From the NCBI RefSeq assembly GCF_001427905.1, contig NZ_LMEF01000015.1:1-49061 (forward strand): DNA of 49,061 nt, written 5' to 3'. The notes beneath the pieces are model-generated. The model ran no database searches and was not told the origin of the DNA. It saw nothing but the letters and a program-made list of their open reading frames with translations. Below are positions 17,540-26,333 of the stretch, in pieces (positions within the stretch are counted from its first letter, which is position 1; each line of letters opens with the position of its first letter). The position numbers and the translations under genes are program-made. Source of the stretch: Flavobacterium sp. Root420 (lineage in GTDB: Bacteria; Bacteroidota; Bacteroidia; Flavobacteriales; Flavobacteriaceae).

Positions 17540-18953
17540 AGGCGTAGGGGATTGTTACAATAAATTTACTTCCAATATTACTTTGTGAGCTTACCGAAAT
17601 GTTTCCTTTAATATTTTCTACTGCTTCTTTGACTATATAAAGACCTAATCCTGATCCTTTGTTTTTGTTTGTTCCAAAATACATTTGAAAGATATTGTCT
17701 TTGTACTCGTCATGGATACCAATTCCGTTATCAGCCACTTCAATTTTATTAAAACCGTCTATGAAATAGGTTTTAATTGAAATACACATTTCTTGTTTAT
17801 TATTGTCGGCATATTTTATGGCATTTGAGATTAAATTAGAAATGATAATTTTTAATCGTAAGTTATCACTATGAATTTTATCTACTAATAACTCTTTGGT
17901 GAACGTAATTTGGTTTGCATTTTCAATATGCATAAGTTGTGAAATAGCCTCGTCAAATAATTCCTGTAGGCTTACGGATTCCATAACTACCTCTTTCCGC
18001 TTATTTTTAGAATAATCTATAATATCACTAATAAAGCGATCTTGTTTAGTAAGACTTTGATGCATTAAATTCAGATACTTTTTGATCTGATTTGGATCAT
18101 CTTCTAGTTGTGTTATTTCTATAAGTCCTTTTAATGAAGTAATAGGAGATCGTAAATCATGCGATGCGCTATAAACAAAGTGATCAAGTTCGTGATTAAC
18201 AAGTGTTAAGTTTTCATTTTTGGCTTCAATTTCCTTTTTAGAAACAATAAGACGTTTTACCATTATGGAATAATACAAGCAAACACTACAGACAATGATT
18301 AAGATGAAAAAAATATTCGTTATAATGAGTAAGCTTTTTATTTTGCGTGTCCCTTCGCCTAATGTATTCGAAAAATTACGTTCATTAATAGTCAGTTTAT
18401 CACTAATTGTACTTATGTCTTTTAGGAATTGTTCGCGATTATCACTTGTTAATATGTCCTTTTTAATTTTGGTATTAATTTGTTGACCAATAATAAACAA
18501 TTGAAAAATCAATTTGTCACCTTGTTCCCATTCATGAATGGCTTTTGCTAAAAAGGGAACTTCTTTAAAATTTTCAAAAAGCCATATAATATCATCTAAA
18601 TCCTCTTCATGATTTCGCCCTATCAGCAATCCTTTTCTGGCCACTTCATTATCTCCTGCTTTTAAAAGTGTTATTCTTGCAATTCCATCACCTTGTGGAA
18701 CTTTTAATTCTTGTAAGTATAATTTCCATTGATTTGGGTCTTTAGTGTAGAGGTAAGTAATTAAATGCCTTGAAGCATCTTTTTGACCTTTAGAATAATG
18801 CGATTCTCCATTTACGTAAGCTCTGTTTGCAGATAGGGTTTTGATAGTGAAAAAATTGATACATATTAATAAAGCACAAGAAACAAATACAATCAATAAA
18901 AGAATGAAAACATTCGCACAGCGTAATTTCTTAAAAAAATGGAGCTTAAGCAT
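17529..18953 (-). CDS. Membrane sensor histidine kinase
   Basis: A 474-residue sensor kinase of the inner membrane. TM1 is at about 12-36 and TM2 at about 206-230; the periplasmic sensing segment in between (about 170 aa, mostly alpha-helical) resembles CHASE3-type sensors, although I cannot assign it firmly. The HisKA H-box is SASHDLRSP (His265), and the HATPase_c domain has LISNAIKYADNN (N-box), VADNGIGI (G1) and GSGLGLYIVKEA (G2). No HAMP or PAS domain is apparent. It forms an operon with the overlapping single-domain regulator. The signal sensed is unknown. Confidence 0.9.
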   Translation of the reverse strand: MLKLHFFKKLRCANVFILLLIVFVSCALLICINFFTIKTLSANRAYVNGESHYSKGQKDASRHLITYLYTKDPNQWKLYLQELKVPQGDGIARITLLKAGDNEVARKGLLIGRNHEEDLDDIIWLFENFKEVPFLAKAIHEWEQGDKLIFQLFIIGQQINTKIKKDILTSDNREQFLKDISTISDKLTINERNFSNTLGEGTRKIKSLLIITNIFFILIIVCSVCLYYSIMVKRLIVSKKEIEAKNENLTLVNHELDHFVYSASHDLRSPITSLKGLIEITQLEDDPNQIKKYLNLMHQSLTKQDRFISDIIDYSKNKRKEVVMESVSLQELFDEAISQLMHIENANQITFTKELLVDKIHSDNLRLKIIISNLISNAIKYADNNKQEMCISIKTYFIDGFNKIEVADNGIGIHDEYKDNIFQMYFGTNKNKGSGLGLYIVKEAVENIKGNISVSSQSNIGSKFIVTIPYAYAS

Positions 18954-19433
18954 AGTTTCGAATTTATTGGTTAGTAATTCGGTTTCCTGGATTCTGATGA
19001 ATATCTAAGGATTTTTTACGTTGCAATAATCGATTGGGGTTGATTATTTGAAAAAAAAATAAACAATTGTTAACGAAATGTAGGCAATTTATAACTTTTG
19101 ACATCTCTTTCAAATTTAATAAAAAAGAATTGATTTTGATTAAATAGCACGAATTTTCTTTTAAGTTTAATTTTATTATTTTTTTTAATTAGTTGAAAAT
19201 AAGATATTTATTGTTTTTATTTTTATTGAATTTAAAAAAAATACGATAATCAAAAGACTGAGTTAAAAACAATGTGAAGAAAAAGGACACTAAAAAAGAT
19301 CCTAATTTTGTTTAACTATTGAATAGATGAAAATTGATAAGAGTAAAAGTAAAAAAAGATCGTTCTGTTTATAAAAGAACGATCTTTTTTGAAATGTGAA
19401 ATTGAAGCTTAAATTATTTGTAAACTTATACTT
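18954..19433. other. AT-rich intergenic region
   Basis: This 480-bp stretch is upstream of the histidine kinase and downstream of the small-membrane-protein genes. Apart from the terminator at 19351-19390 it is very AT-rich, with long A/T runs, and no ORF or RNA gene is visible. Confidence 0.6.
19351..19390 (-). terminator. Terminator of the DUF3592-like gene
   Basis: AAAAAAGATCGTTCT / AGAACGATCTTTTTT is a 15-bp perfect stem with an 8-9 nt loop, functional in either direction by sequence. Confidence 0.85.
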
Positions 19434-19955
19434 CTAAGAATCTGCAGAAAGATTCTGATTTTCTAACTTTCTGTTGTTGATGAATTCACGGATATTAATA
19501 ATAAATCCTGCTAACATAATGAGGCCTAATACGCCCCAAAAAATTCCCCAATACAGATTTCCGGTTGCATTATTTTTATCTTTTTCCGCCTTTAAGTCAC
19601 TTTGCGGATTAAACGTATTAAAGTTTGGGTTTTCCTTTAAATAAAAAACTTTTGTTTGACTGCCTTTAGGTAATTTATTGAATGTTTTTTTGCCTTCATA
19701 ATGTTGATTGCCGACTTCAAAAGAATAATCAAAATCATATGTTTTTATTGGTAGTCCAGCTATTTTTATGGTGCTTTCTTTGTAAATTGGACTAAATGTT
19801 GCCGTCGTAAAGATATTTTCTGAAATGATTTTTTGATAATTGCTAATAACTTTATGGTCGCCCCCTTTAATATAATCGTTAGTACAGGTTTGGCAAAATA
19901 CAAGACATAATGCAATCATACCGAGCTGAACAAGCTTTTCAAAAACTTTTTTCAT
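19434..19955 (-). CDS. Lipoprotein-like membrane protein, DUF3592-like
   Basis: About 173 aa, with the start set at 19955 (MKKVFEKLVQLGMI), which gives a proper signal sequence; an upstream in-frame ATG at 20063 would overlap the preceding gene. The signal is followed by Cys residues (CQTC), so lipidation is possible. The extracytoplasmic part has a pattern like DUF3592 (YSFEVGNQHYEGKKTF and VFYLKENPN), and a C-terminal transmembrane helix lies near GIFWGVLGLIMLAGFII. It is the last gene of a minus-strand group of small membrane proteins. Function unknown. Confidence 0.6.
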   Translation of the reverse strand: MKKVFEKLVQLGMIALCLVFCQTCTNDYIKGGDHKVISNYQKIISENIFTTATFSPIYKESTIKIAGLPIKTYDFDYSFEVGNQHYEGKKTFNKLPKGSQTKVFYLKENPNFNTFNPQSDLKAEKDKNNATGNLYWGIFWGVLGLIMLAGFIINIREFINNRKLENQNLSADS

Positions 19956-20025
19956 GTTTTGGGTTTTAATTTTGAGTTGTTTAAATGATAAAATACAGTA
20001 ACGTTCTGTAGCTATGTTTGCGTAA

Positions 20026-20550
20026 TTATTTTGGCAAATATTGGCTGGGATCTTCGTTATCAAATTTATTGGTTACAATTCCTTCTTTAACAAAACTTAA
20101 TTTAGGCTCAGCATCAGTTTTTTTAAATTGAGAATTCGAAATTGCCGAATTTTTAATTTTAAATAGTGTAATGCTAAAATATACTAAACACGCAATTCCT
20201 ATGAGAATCAAAAAGATGTTGAGGTAAAGTTCAGTTCCTTGTTTGTCTAAAGTTTGAGCTAACATAACGAGAGCAAATAATGGAAATATGATTCCCCAAT
20301 ATTCCATATTAATCCAAAACAGACCGTGATTACTTTTGAAATTTATTTCTTTACCAGTCTCTTTATCAATAAATATCTTTAAAGTTTTATTCCATTTAAT
20401 TCCGAAAGTATAGCTGAAAATTGCAGCAATATAAAGCGGAATAACGAAACTTTGGGTGATATATGTTTCGGATAAAATGGGGATAAATAAAAAAATAGAG
20501 ATAAATAAAATTAGAAGCGAGAGAAATCCTCTTCCTGACCAAACTATCAT
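20026..20550 (-). CDS. Hypothetical membrane protein
   Basis: 174 aa with about four predicted membrane helices: two near residues 10-50 and two near 85-135. The N-terminus MIVWSGRGFL is a recognisable start of a widespread but uncharacterised bacterial membrane protein group. A polar C-terminal tail ends in DPSQYLPK. It lies between two other small membrane-protein genes on the same strand, 70 bp before the next start. No catalytic motif is visible. Confidence 0.6.
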   Translation of the reverse strand: MIVWSGRGFLSLLILFISIFLFIPILSETYITQSFVIPLYIAAIFSYTFGIKWNKTLKIFIDKETGKEINFKSNHGLFWINMEYWGIIFPLFALVMLAQTLDKQGTELYLNIFLILIGIACLVYFSITLFKIKNSAISNSQFKKTDAEPKLSFVKEGIVTNKFDNEDPSQYLPK

Positions 20551-20635
20551 AATTGTTTAATTAAAATTAGATTGCCTACTACTTTTAACGTCTATTTCGG
20601 CTTATTTTGACTATGTGTTTTAGATTACGTTACTA

Positions 20636-20974
20636 TTATGAATTGGCATTAATTAGTCCTTTAAAGAACTGAATTCCGCCAAATAAAATAGCTCCCCAAA
20701 AAATAAAGCCAATGTCAGCAATAGTTAAAATTGTACCGCCACAAAACCACAATGCACCGTACACCATATCTTTTCTGGCTTTTTCGTGTTTTGCTTCTTG
20801 TATTTGAATTTCTACGTTTTCTACTATCAGTCCCGCAATATCACTGCTTAATCCTTGTTCTACAAGTCGGGCTTTAGTTTCGTAGGCCGATTTGTTTTCA
20901 TTTAAAAGTAAATTCGCTGCGAAACTGTAATGATGACTTGAGACGTCTTGCGATTGTACATTGGTGGTTTCCAT
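20636..20974 (-). CDS. Hypothetical small membrane protein
   Basis: 112 aa. The N-terminal 65 residues are soluble and partly helical (LVEQGLSSDIAGLIVENV resembles a small helical degradation- or ubiquitin-associated-like fold only superficially). Two membrane helices lie in the C-terminal half around VYGALWFCGGTILTIADI and GFIFWGAILFGGIQFF. It is probably co-transcribed with, or paired with, the following membrane protein. I do not recognise a function. Confidence 0.55.
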   Translation of the reverse strand: METTNVQSQDVSSHHYSFAANLLLNENKSAYETKARLVEQGLSSDIAGLIVENVEIQIQEAKHEKARKDMVYGALWFCGGTILTIADIGFIFWGAILFGGIQFFKGLINANS

Positions 20975-21183
20975 AATGTTTTCGGTTGGTTAAGTTTTTA
21001 TAGTTTTTTTGATTTTCAAATATAAATAGTTGAAATTGTATAATGTTACGGGAAGACGTAAAGTGTTAAAATTTTATTTTTAGACTGAATTTCAGCCTTT
21101 GTTTATGTGCTTTTTGAGCATAAAAAAACTGCAATTTTTTTAGATTTGCAGCTTGTTGTCAGTAATTTTGAAGTAAATCTTGC

Positions 21184-21603
21184 TTATTTTATTTTTATAA
21201 ATTTATATTCACAACCTTCAAAGCATAATAAATTAATAGGTGACAAATGCATTTTTCCATTTTCTATTTTATAATTTTCAATGAAAGTTCCAGCCGGTTT
21301 TTCTCTCATAATAGTAAAGCCGGGACATCCGTAAATCATGGTTAAAGTTGCATTTTCCAGTTTATAAGTTCCATTTGTGCATGCTGAAAATTGCGTTGAA
21401 GTAAAAGTTCCGTCGCTTTTAAATGTATGAGTATAGCCATTTTTCACAGAAGTCCATTTTGTTGCCATTCCTCCTTCTCCCACTAAACTTTCAGCTAATT
21501 TCCAAGTCCCCACTATTCCTGTATCTTTGGGTTTAGTTTCTTTATCATTATTACAGCTTATTTGAGATATTAAAATGACTAGTAAAAGTATTATCTTTTT
21601 CAT
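21184..21603 (-). CDS. Lipocalin-like lipoprotein
   Basis: 139 aa. A lipoprotein signal ends at Cys17 (LISQISC), followed by an Asn/Asp/Lys-rich linker. The mature part is a small beta-rich lipocalin-like domain with the typical IVGTWKLAES opening, a central FKSDGTF turn and GTYKLE. Such proteins are common outer-envelope lipoproteins of Flavobacteria; ligands are generally unknown. The gene directly downstream of its promoter side (21629-22063) is a related but broken lipoprotein, so the two may be diverged tandem paralogues. Confidence 0.7.
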   Translation of the reverse strand: MKKIILLLVILISQISCNNDKETKPKDTGIVGTWKLAESLVGEGGMATKWTSVKNGYTHTFKSDGTFTSTQFSACTNGTYKLENATLTMIYGCPGFTIMREKPAGTFIENYKIENGKMHLSPINLLCFEGCEYKFIKIK

Positions 21604-21628
21604 GTTTGCTTTTTTAGTTTGTTAGTTT

Positions 21629-22063
21629 TTACTCTATTCTTTCGAATCCGCTACCAATTCCGTCGTGATAATTATCATCAATTGAAAGTTTATTATCGTC
21701 TTGAACTGTAATTATACCTTTTGTCACAAAATATCCAGCTTTCGGGTTTTCGCCTATATCACATGTTATATATTTTTCCATTTCTCCAGAATAAATAGCT
21801 TCTTTCATGGTGATTTCGTATTTTCCAGTCACAACTTCTACACTATTTTTAAGTATAGAAAAGGTATTGTTATTCATTAGATTCAACTGGTAGGTGTTTC
21901 CTGTTGAGGCCGGTGTGTCACGAATATGGAAAGCAAAACCTCCATGGGTTCCGGTTCAGTTCCATTTTCCAACAAAACCTGAATTTCTGGACTTATCATC
22001 CGTATCAGAACTACAAGAAATAAGACTAAATGCAATAATTAGTAGTGTAATAAATTTTCTCAT
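21629..22063 (-). pseudogene. Lipocalin-like lipoprotein gene interrupted by an in-frame TGA
   Basis: Reading the minus strand from ATG at 22063 gives a lipoprotein signal (MRKFITLLIIAFSLISCSS), then DDKSRNSGFVGKWN, a TGA stop at 21958-21956, and in the same frame TGTHGGFAFHIRDTPASTGN and on to an 85-residue C-terminal part that ends at 21629. No frameshift is needed, so one TGG-to-TGA change (Trp to stop, restoring KWNWTGT) explains it. A gene caller would report only the 85-aa fragment starting at the internal Met at 21886. It could be a true pseudogene or a base-calling error. Confidence 0.75.
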
Positions 22064-22133
22064 AATTATTGGTTTTATTATAAGATGAAGAAATTTTGAA
22101 TTGGTTGCGTTGGGCTATGTAAGTTATGATTAA

Positions 22134-22793
22134 TTAATTCTTATTCTCTGCAACAAACCAAGAAGCAACATAGGCTGTAAATGTGCCAAATAATCCAACA
22201 CCGGCAGTCATTAAAACAGCAGCAATAATTCTTCCTTCTGTAGTTACTGGAAATTTATCTCCATAGCCGACGGTAGTAATTGTAACATAAGCCCACCAAA
22301 TTGCATCTTCGGCGGTTTTTATATTACTATTTGAGGCATTTTCAACTTGAAGAATTCCAATTGCAGAGAAAATAACAAGTAGAATTGCAATAATTGATAT
22401 TGAAGTGAATGCACCTTTTGCTTTGTTTGCAAAAACATGGTCGACAATATTTTTTGTTGTTTTAAACGCTCTGACGATTCTTATTAACCTAATAAGACGC
22501 AACAAACGTCCAGCCCGAAGAGCATTAATCATAGGAATACAAGAAATTAAATCGATCCATCCCCAATGCATAAATTTTAATTTGTTTTCTGCATTTTTAA
22601 GACGAATGCAAAACTCAATAAAAAAAAATATACAAATAACTTGGTCAATGTAATTCAGAAGATTAGAAGTTTCTGATGGAAGAATATAAACGGAATCAAT
22701 TATTAATGCTCCAAGTACATAAATTGATAGGATTAAAACTAGAAGATTTAGTAGACTAAGTTCGTTGGGAATAGATTCTTGGTGATTTGTCAT
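22134..22793 (-). CDS. Voltage-gated-type potassium channel
   Basis: A 219-residue six-helix ion channel of the inner membrane. The S4 voltage-sensor-like helix has regularly spaced arginines (ALRAGRLLRLIRLIRIVRAF, residues 91-110). The pore loop carries the K+ selectivity filter TTVGYGD (173-179), followed by S6. There is no cytoplasmic RCK or cyclic-nucleotide domain; the C-terminus stops shortly after S6. Family: bacterial Kv-like channels (Ion_trans). Neighbouring genes give no functional clue, and it is not close to the kdp locus. Confidence 0.92.
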   Translation of the reverse strand: MTNHQESIPNELSLLNLLVLILSIYVLGALIIDSVYILPSETSNLLNYIDQVICIFFFIEFCIRLKNAENKLKFMHWGWIDLISCIPMINALRAGRLLRLIRLIRIVRAFKTTKNIVDHVFANKAKGAFTSISIIAILLVIFSAIGILQVENASNSNIKTAEDAIWWAYVTITTVGYGDKFPVTTEGRIIAAVLMTAGVGLFGTFTAYVASWFVAENKN

Positions 22794-22934
22794 TTTTAAA
22801 GTATGGGAATTAAAGATATTTAGGTGTACGTTTTCGATTTTTTATAAAATATAATCTTGTATTTACTTATTTAGTGCTCAAATGTAAATATCTAATCATT
22901 GATAAATTTATGGTAAACCGTAAAACTGAATTAA

Positions 22935-23025
22935 TATTTGGTATATCTCATGACCGGGATCTTTATAAGGTATAGACACGGTATTCCTTTAATCAGCGAT
23001 GTAAGTAAAAGATATAGCTAATCTA
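22935..23025 (-). repeat. Approximately 100-bp flavobacterial intergenic repeat, copy 1 (degenerate)
   Basis: On the minus strand this reads GCTATATCTTTT, a variable centre, then AAAGGAATACCGTGTCTATACC, matching the copies at 23885, 39955 and 48787. It is the most diverged of the four. Confidence 0.6.
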
Positions 23026-23245
23026 TTTTCTTAGCATATTTCTTTTTAATGTTTGTACTGATATAAGTACTTAATCCCTGTCCTTTAATTGCTAATTTTT
23101 TCATTCGCTCCACATGTGATGAACCGGGAATTTGATAATTGTATAAATAACTTCCATCGTTTATAAATTGGACAATAATAAAATCTGAACCTATTTCATA
23201 AGATTGAACTCCCGAATCACCATTCCTGTTTTTATATTTTTCCAT
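23018..23245 (-). CDS. KTSC-like small protein
   Basis: 75 aa, soluble. The pattern of a beta-hairpin (FIIVQFINDGSYLYNY), QIPGSSHVERMKKLAIKGQG and a final helix with IKKKYAKK resembles the KTSC domain (named for Lys-tRNA synthetase C-terminus; function unknown). No operon partner: the nearest genes on the same strand are more than 190 bp away. The 3' end runs into a copy of the interspersed repeat. Confidence 0.6.
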   Translation of the reverse strand: MEKYKNRNGDSGVQSYEIGSDFIIVQFINDGSYLYNYQIPGSSHVERMKKLAIKGQGLSTYISTNIKKKYAKKID

Positions 23246-23437
23246 TTCGAATCAATGTTGAGGATTATTTTATTGATTACGTGTAACTTATCTGAAATAT
23301 AATAATTTTATGGAAACTAATAAACAAAATTAATATCCAAGGTTTTTTATGAGAGCAAAGTTTCGGGACAACTGATGTACAAGACTAAAAAAGCTGTACA
23401 ATCTAAAATCTGCTTTCTGCAATCTAAAATATTGCTT

Positions 23438-23818
23438 TTAAAACTTTTTAAAGATGTAACTTTCTATAACAAAAGGTAAAACAATGATTGCAATTAATAT
23501 AAACAAAGAATAAAAGTTATCAATTTTATATTTTGGGAATTTTCCAAATTCAGGTTCTCTATTGAATATTTTAAAGTAAATATTTCTTGTAATTTTTTGA
23601 AGAATTAGAAAAATAAAAAGCATTTGTGAACCAAAATAACTGAGACTTCTCATTTCATTATTAGAGTTATCTTCAATTAGTACTCCTGCAATGATCAATA
23701 AAATTGAGATTGAAATCCAAATTATAAATATTTTTTTCTGGTTTAATTTTTTTATTTGAAATCCCACAATAAATAAAGGAATTATAAAAATTATATATAG
23801 TAAAACATCAATAGTCAT
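23438..23818 (-). CDS. Hypothetical membrane protein
   Basis: 126 aa with four hydrophobic helices (about residues 2-21, 31-48, 60-77 and 102-121) and short basic loops (KKLNQKK, NREPEFGKFPKYK). No family motif is recognised. The composition is very rich in Ile and Phe, as in its surroundings. It stands alone between two repeat-containing spacers. Confidence 0.5.
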   Translation of the reverse strand: MTIDVLLYIIFIIPLFIVGFQIKKLNQKKIFIIWISISILLIIAGVLIEDNSNNEMRSLSYFGSQMLFIFLILQKITRNIYFKIFNREPEFGKFPKYKIDNFYSLFILIAIIVLPFVIESYIFKKF

Positions 23819-23884
23819 CTTTTTTATTTGGAATTTAAATTACTGCTAAAGTGTAAAATATCAGTTTGAATTAACAGTTTCGTC

Positions 23885-23990
23885 TTATAAAACCTGTATC
23901 CGCATGAGGGATAGAGGCGGTATCCTTTTACCAGCGAAGCAAAGTAAAAGATATAGCCGAAAGCCCGACCCGCCTTTTTCGGCGGGACAT
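23885..23990 (-). repeat. Approximately 100-bp flavobacterial intergenic repeat, copy 2
   Basis: On the minus strand: GCTATATCTTTT, a variable centre, AAAAGGATACCGCCTCTATC. It is preceded by a GC-rich hairpin (CCCGCC-gaaaaa-GGCGGG). Same core as the copies at 22935, 39955 and 48787. Confidence 0.75.
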
Positions 23991-24111
23991 GCACAAATTA
24001 TTATATTAAAGGTTTTTGTTTTTAATTGGAATTAGGAATTTCAAAATTTGGAATTTGAAATCACGAGATTTCCAAAAAAAGTATATCTTTAGCCAACCCA
24101 AAACCAAAAAA

Positions 24112-25530
24112 ATGCAAGAAAACGAACAAGACCAGGAACATTTTAAAAGAGAACTCGGATTACTAGATGGAACCATGCTTGTTGTGGGTTCTATGATTGG
24201 CTCCGGGATATTTATCGTAAGTGCCGATATCGCCAGACAAGTAGGATCTGCCGGCTGGCTGACGTTAATTTGGCTTATCTCCGGATTAATTACTATTATT
24301 GCGGCCGTGAGTTATGGCGAGTTGAGTGCCATGTTTCCAAAAGCTGGTGGACAATACGTTTACCTTAAAGAAGCTTACAATAAACTGATTGCCTTTTTGT
24401 ATGGCTGGAGCTTTTTTGCTGTAATTCAAACCGGAACAATCGCTGCCGTTGGTGTGGCTTTCTCAAAGTTTGCCGCCTATATATATGAACCATTAAGCGA
24501 CGAAAATATATTATTTGTATTGGGGGCTTTTAAACTCAACGCTGCACAATTAGTTTCGATTTTTACCATTATTTTATTGACTTACATTAACAGTCGTGGA
24601 GTGAAAAACGGAAAAATTCTGCAAACCGTTTTAACGATTATCAAAATTTTATCATTATTAGGTTTAATCGTTTTCGGATTAACACTTGCTGCAAAAGCTT
24701 CAGTTTGGGATGCCAATTGGGCAGATGCCTGGACAACACGTTCGTATAATGCTGAAACTGGTTCGTGGATTCCAATTAGTGGAACAGCTTTGATTACCGG
24801 AATTTCGGCTGCGATGGTTGGATCCTTATTTTCAAGTGATGCCTGGAACGGTGTAACTTTTATTGCTGGTGAAATTAAAAACCCAAAGCGTAATGTTGGT
24901 TTCAGTTTGTTTTTAGGAACTTTTATTGTGACTATAATTTATGTTTTAACCAATTTGATGTATTTGGCTGTAATTCCACTTGACGAAATTGCAACAGCAA
25001 AATCTGATAGAGTAGCGGTTGTAGCTTCACAATATATTTTTGGAAATATCGGAACATTGATTATAGCAGTCATGATTATGATATCGACTTTTGCCTGCAA
25101 TAACGGATTAATCATGGCCGGTGCAAGAGTATATTATACAATGGCTAAAGATGGTTTGTTCTTCAAAAAAGCAGCTGTATTAAATGAATCCAGTGTTCCT
25201 GCATGGGCACTTTGGGCACAATGTATTTGGGCGTCGGCTCTATGTTTGACAGGGAAATATGGTGATTTATTAGACTTCGTAATCATCATCGTACTGATTT
25301 TTTATATTTTAACGATCTACGGAATCTTCATTTTGCGTAAAAAAATGCCAGATGTAGAAAGACCTTATAAAGCTTTTGGATATCCATTTTTACCAATGTT
25401 GTATATCATTATTGCATCGGCAGTTTCTATTTCATTGTTATGGACTAAATTCTCAACTTGTGGTTGGGGAGTGTTGATTATGCTAACAGGAATTCCGGTT
25501 TATTACTTAACGAAACCAAAGGAGAATTAG
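24112..25530 (+). CDS. APC-family amino acid permease
   Basis: A 472-residue inner-membrane transporter with about 12 helices. The start at 24112 (MQENEQDQEHF) is preferred over an upstream in-frame ATG, because the promoter-like TATCTTTA (24084-24091) lies between them. The first helix has the APC motif VVGSMIGSGIFIVSADIA. Later segments include GVTFIAGEIKNPKRNVG (the conserved loop after TM6) and a C-terminal VERPYKAFGYP. It resembles the LAT/serine-threonine exchanger-like members (YfnA/SteT group); the substrate cannot be set from sequence. Monocistronic, followed by a terminator. Confidence 0.9.
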   Translation: MQENEQDQEHFKRELGLLDGTMLVVGSMIGSGIFIVSADIARQVGSAGWLTLIWLISGLITIIAAVSYGELSAMFPKAGGQYVYLKEAYNKLIAFLYGWSFFAVIQTGTIAAVGVAFSKFAAYIYEPLSDENILFVLGAFKLNAAQLVSIFTIILLTYINSRGVKNGKILQTVLTIIKILSLLGLIVFGLTLAAKASVWDANWADAWTTRSYNAETGSWIPISGTALITGISAAMVGSLFSSDAWNGVTFIAGEIKNPKRNVGFSLFLGTFIVTIIYVLTNLMYLAVIPLDEIATAKSDRVAVVASQYIFGNIGTLIIAVMIMISTFACNNGLIMAGARVYYTMAKDGLFFKKAAVLNESSVPAWALWAQCIWASALCLTGKYGDLLDFVIIIVLIFYILTIYGIFILRKKMPDVERPYKAFGYPFLPMLYIIIASAVSISLLWTKFSTCGWGVLIMLTGIPVYYLTKPKEN

Positions 25531-25535
25531 AAAAA

Positions 25536-25577
25536 AGGTGCTAAGGTTCTGAGATTCTAAGTTACTAAGATTTTAAT
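25536..25577. repeat. 8-bp-period CTAA repeat
   Basis: Reads as successive octamers GGTGCTAA, GGTTCTGA, GATTCTAA, GTTACTAA, GATTTTAA. The same unit recurs at 40838-40875 and 40943-41008. Confidence 0.65.
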
Positions 25578-25580
25578 ATA

Positions 25581-25613
25581 GAAAAGCGCCTTGTGATTAG
25601 CAAGGCGCTTTTC
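25581..25613 (+). terminator. Terminator after the APC permease
   Basis: GAAAAGCGCCTTG / CAAGGCGCTTTTC, a perfect 13-bp stem with a 7-nt loop. Confidence 0.85.
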
Positions 25614-25654
25614 TGTATAAATCTGCTCAATCTACAGAATCTGCGTGAGAAATA

Positions 25655-25757
25655 ATCGCGCAAAAGGCGCAAAGTTTTTTTAAGCTTTGCGACTTTGCGG
25701 CTTTGCGAGCAAAAAAACTCCAGCGAACTTTGCGTAAAACCTTTGCGTTCCTTGCGG
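25655..25757. repeat. CTTTGCGN octamer repeat hairpin
   Basis: The left arm carries CGCAAA-type units and the right arm CTTTGCGA, CTTTGCGG, CTTTGCGA, then further CTTTGCGT-like units. A related copy is at the window's right end (48980-49042). Confidence 0.65.
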
Positions 25758-25775
25758 TTACATTCACGACATTTT

Positions 25776-25814
25776 AAAAAAAAAGACACTGCTTATTTCT
25801 AACAGTGTCTTTTG
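25776..25814 (-). terminator. Terminator of the DUF1810 gene
   Basis: AAAAGACACTG / CAGTGTCTTTT with a nine-A run that becomes a U-run on the minus-strand transcript. Confidence 0.85.
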
Positions 25815-25843
25815 ATTTAAATAATCCAGAAACATTTTTGTGA

Positions 25844-26305
25844 TTATACCACTTCAGTTTCAGTAGATGATTTTATAGTTGAATTAATAATGTTTAAAGT
25901 AAGAGGATCTGTTTCTCCAGAGAAAAAAGCATCTAATATTTCCTGAAATACAGGATTAGTATTTTCTACCAAAGAAAAAAGTGTCATTGAAGAACGCAAT
26001 TTACGGGCATCTAAATCACCTAAAATTCCATCAGCTGATTTTCTTTTAAAAGTCAAAAACAGTTCAGAAATTTCGATAAGATGTTTTCCTAAAATAGGAT
26101 GTTCTAAAAATTCAGTAGCTTCTTTAATATCGGTAATCGCATAAAGATTTGCAGTATCACTACTCCCTAATCCTTTAATCTGAGGAAAAATGAACCACAT
26201 CCAGTGTGTCTCTTTTTTTCCTTTTTTGATTTCAGAAAAAGCAGTAAGATAGAGTTTATTTTGCGCATCTAAGAAACGCGATAAATCATTGTTTGTGTAA
26301 GCCAT
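25844..26305 (-). CDS. DUF1810 family protein
   Basis: 153-residue soluble protein of the DUF1810 family (sometimes mislabelled calpastatin). The family pattern is clear: RFLDAQNKLYLTAFSEIKKG at the N-terminus, THWMWFIFPQIKGLG, YAITDIKEATEFLEHPILGKHL and the C-terminal KLRSSMTLF. The conserved Trp/His/Phe cluster suggests a ligand pocket, but the biochemical role is not established. It has its own -7 element (26334-26341) and terminator, so it is probably a single-gene transcript upstream of the repair genes. Confidence 0.85.
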   Translation of the reverse strand: MAYTNNDLSRFLDAQNKLYLTAFSEIKKGKKETHWMWFIFPQIKGLGSSDTANLYAITDIKEATEFLEHPILGKHLIEISELFLTFKRKSADGILGDLDARKLRSSMTLFSLVENTNPVFQEILDAFFSGETDPLTLNIINSTIKSSTETEVV

Positions 26306-26333
26306 TATGGTATTAATAATTAAAAAAGGGTTG

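Larger units (their letters stand above)
25531..25843. other. Intergenic region with terminators and octamer repeats
   Basis: This 313-bp space has five 8-bp units of the CTAA type (25536-25577), the permease terminator, a CTTTGCGN octamer hairpin (25655-25757) and the terminator of the opposite gene. A 74-codon open frame here runs through the repeats and is not a gene. Confidence 0.7.

Noticed and set aside
21956..21958. TGA read as selenocysteine in the lipoprotein gene
   Set aside because: The context suggests Trp (KW-N-W); there is no redox motif and no obvious hairpin right after it. A nonsense change is simpler.
25536..25757. CRISPR-like array
   Set aside because: The repeats are 8 bp with no spacers of constant length and no cas genes are in the window.
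25565..25789. 74-codon open frame on the minus strand
   Set aside because: It runs through a terminator and CTTTGCG octamer repeats; the translated sequence is Arg/Lys/Phe-rich repeat noise.
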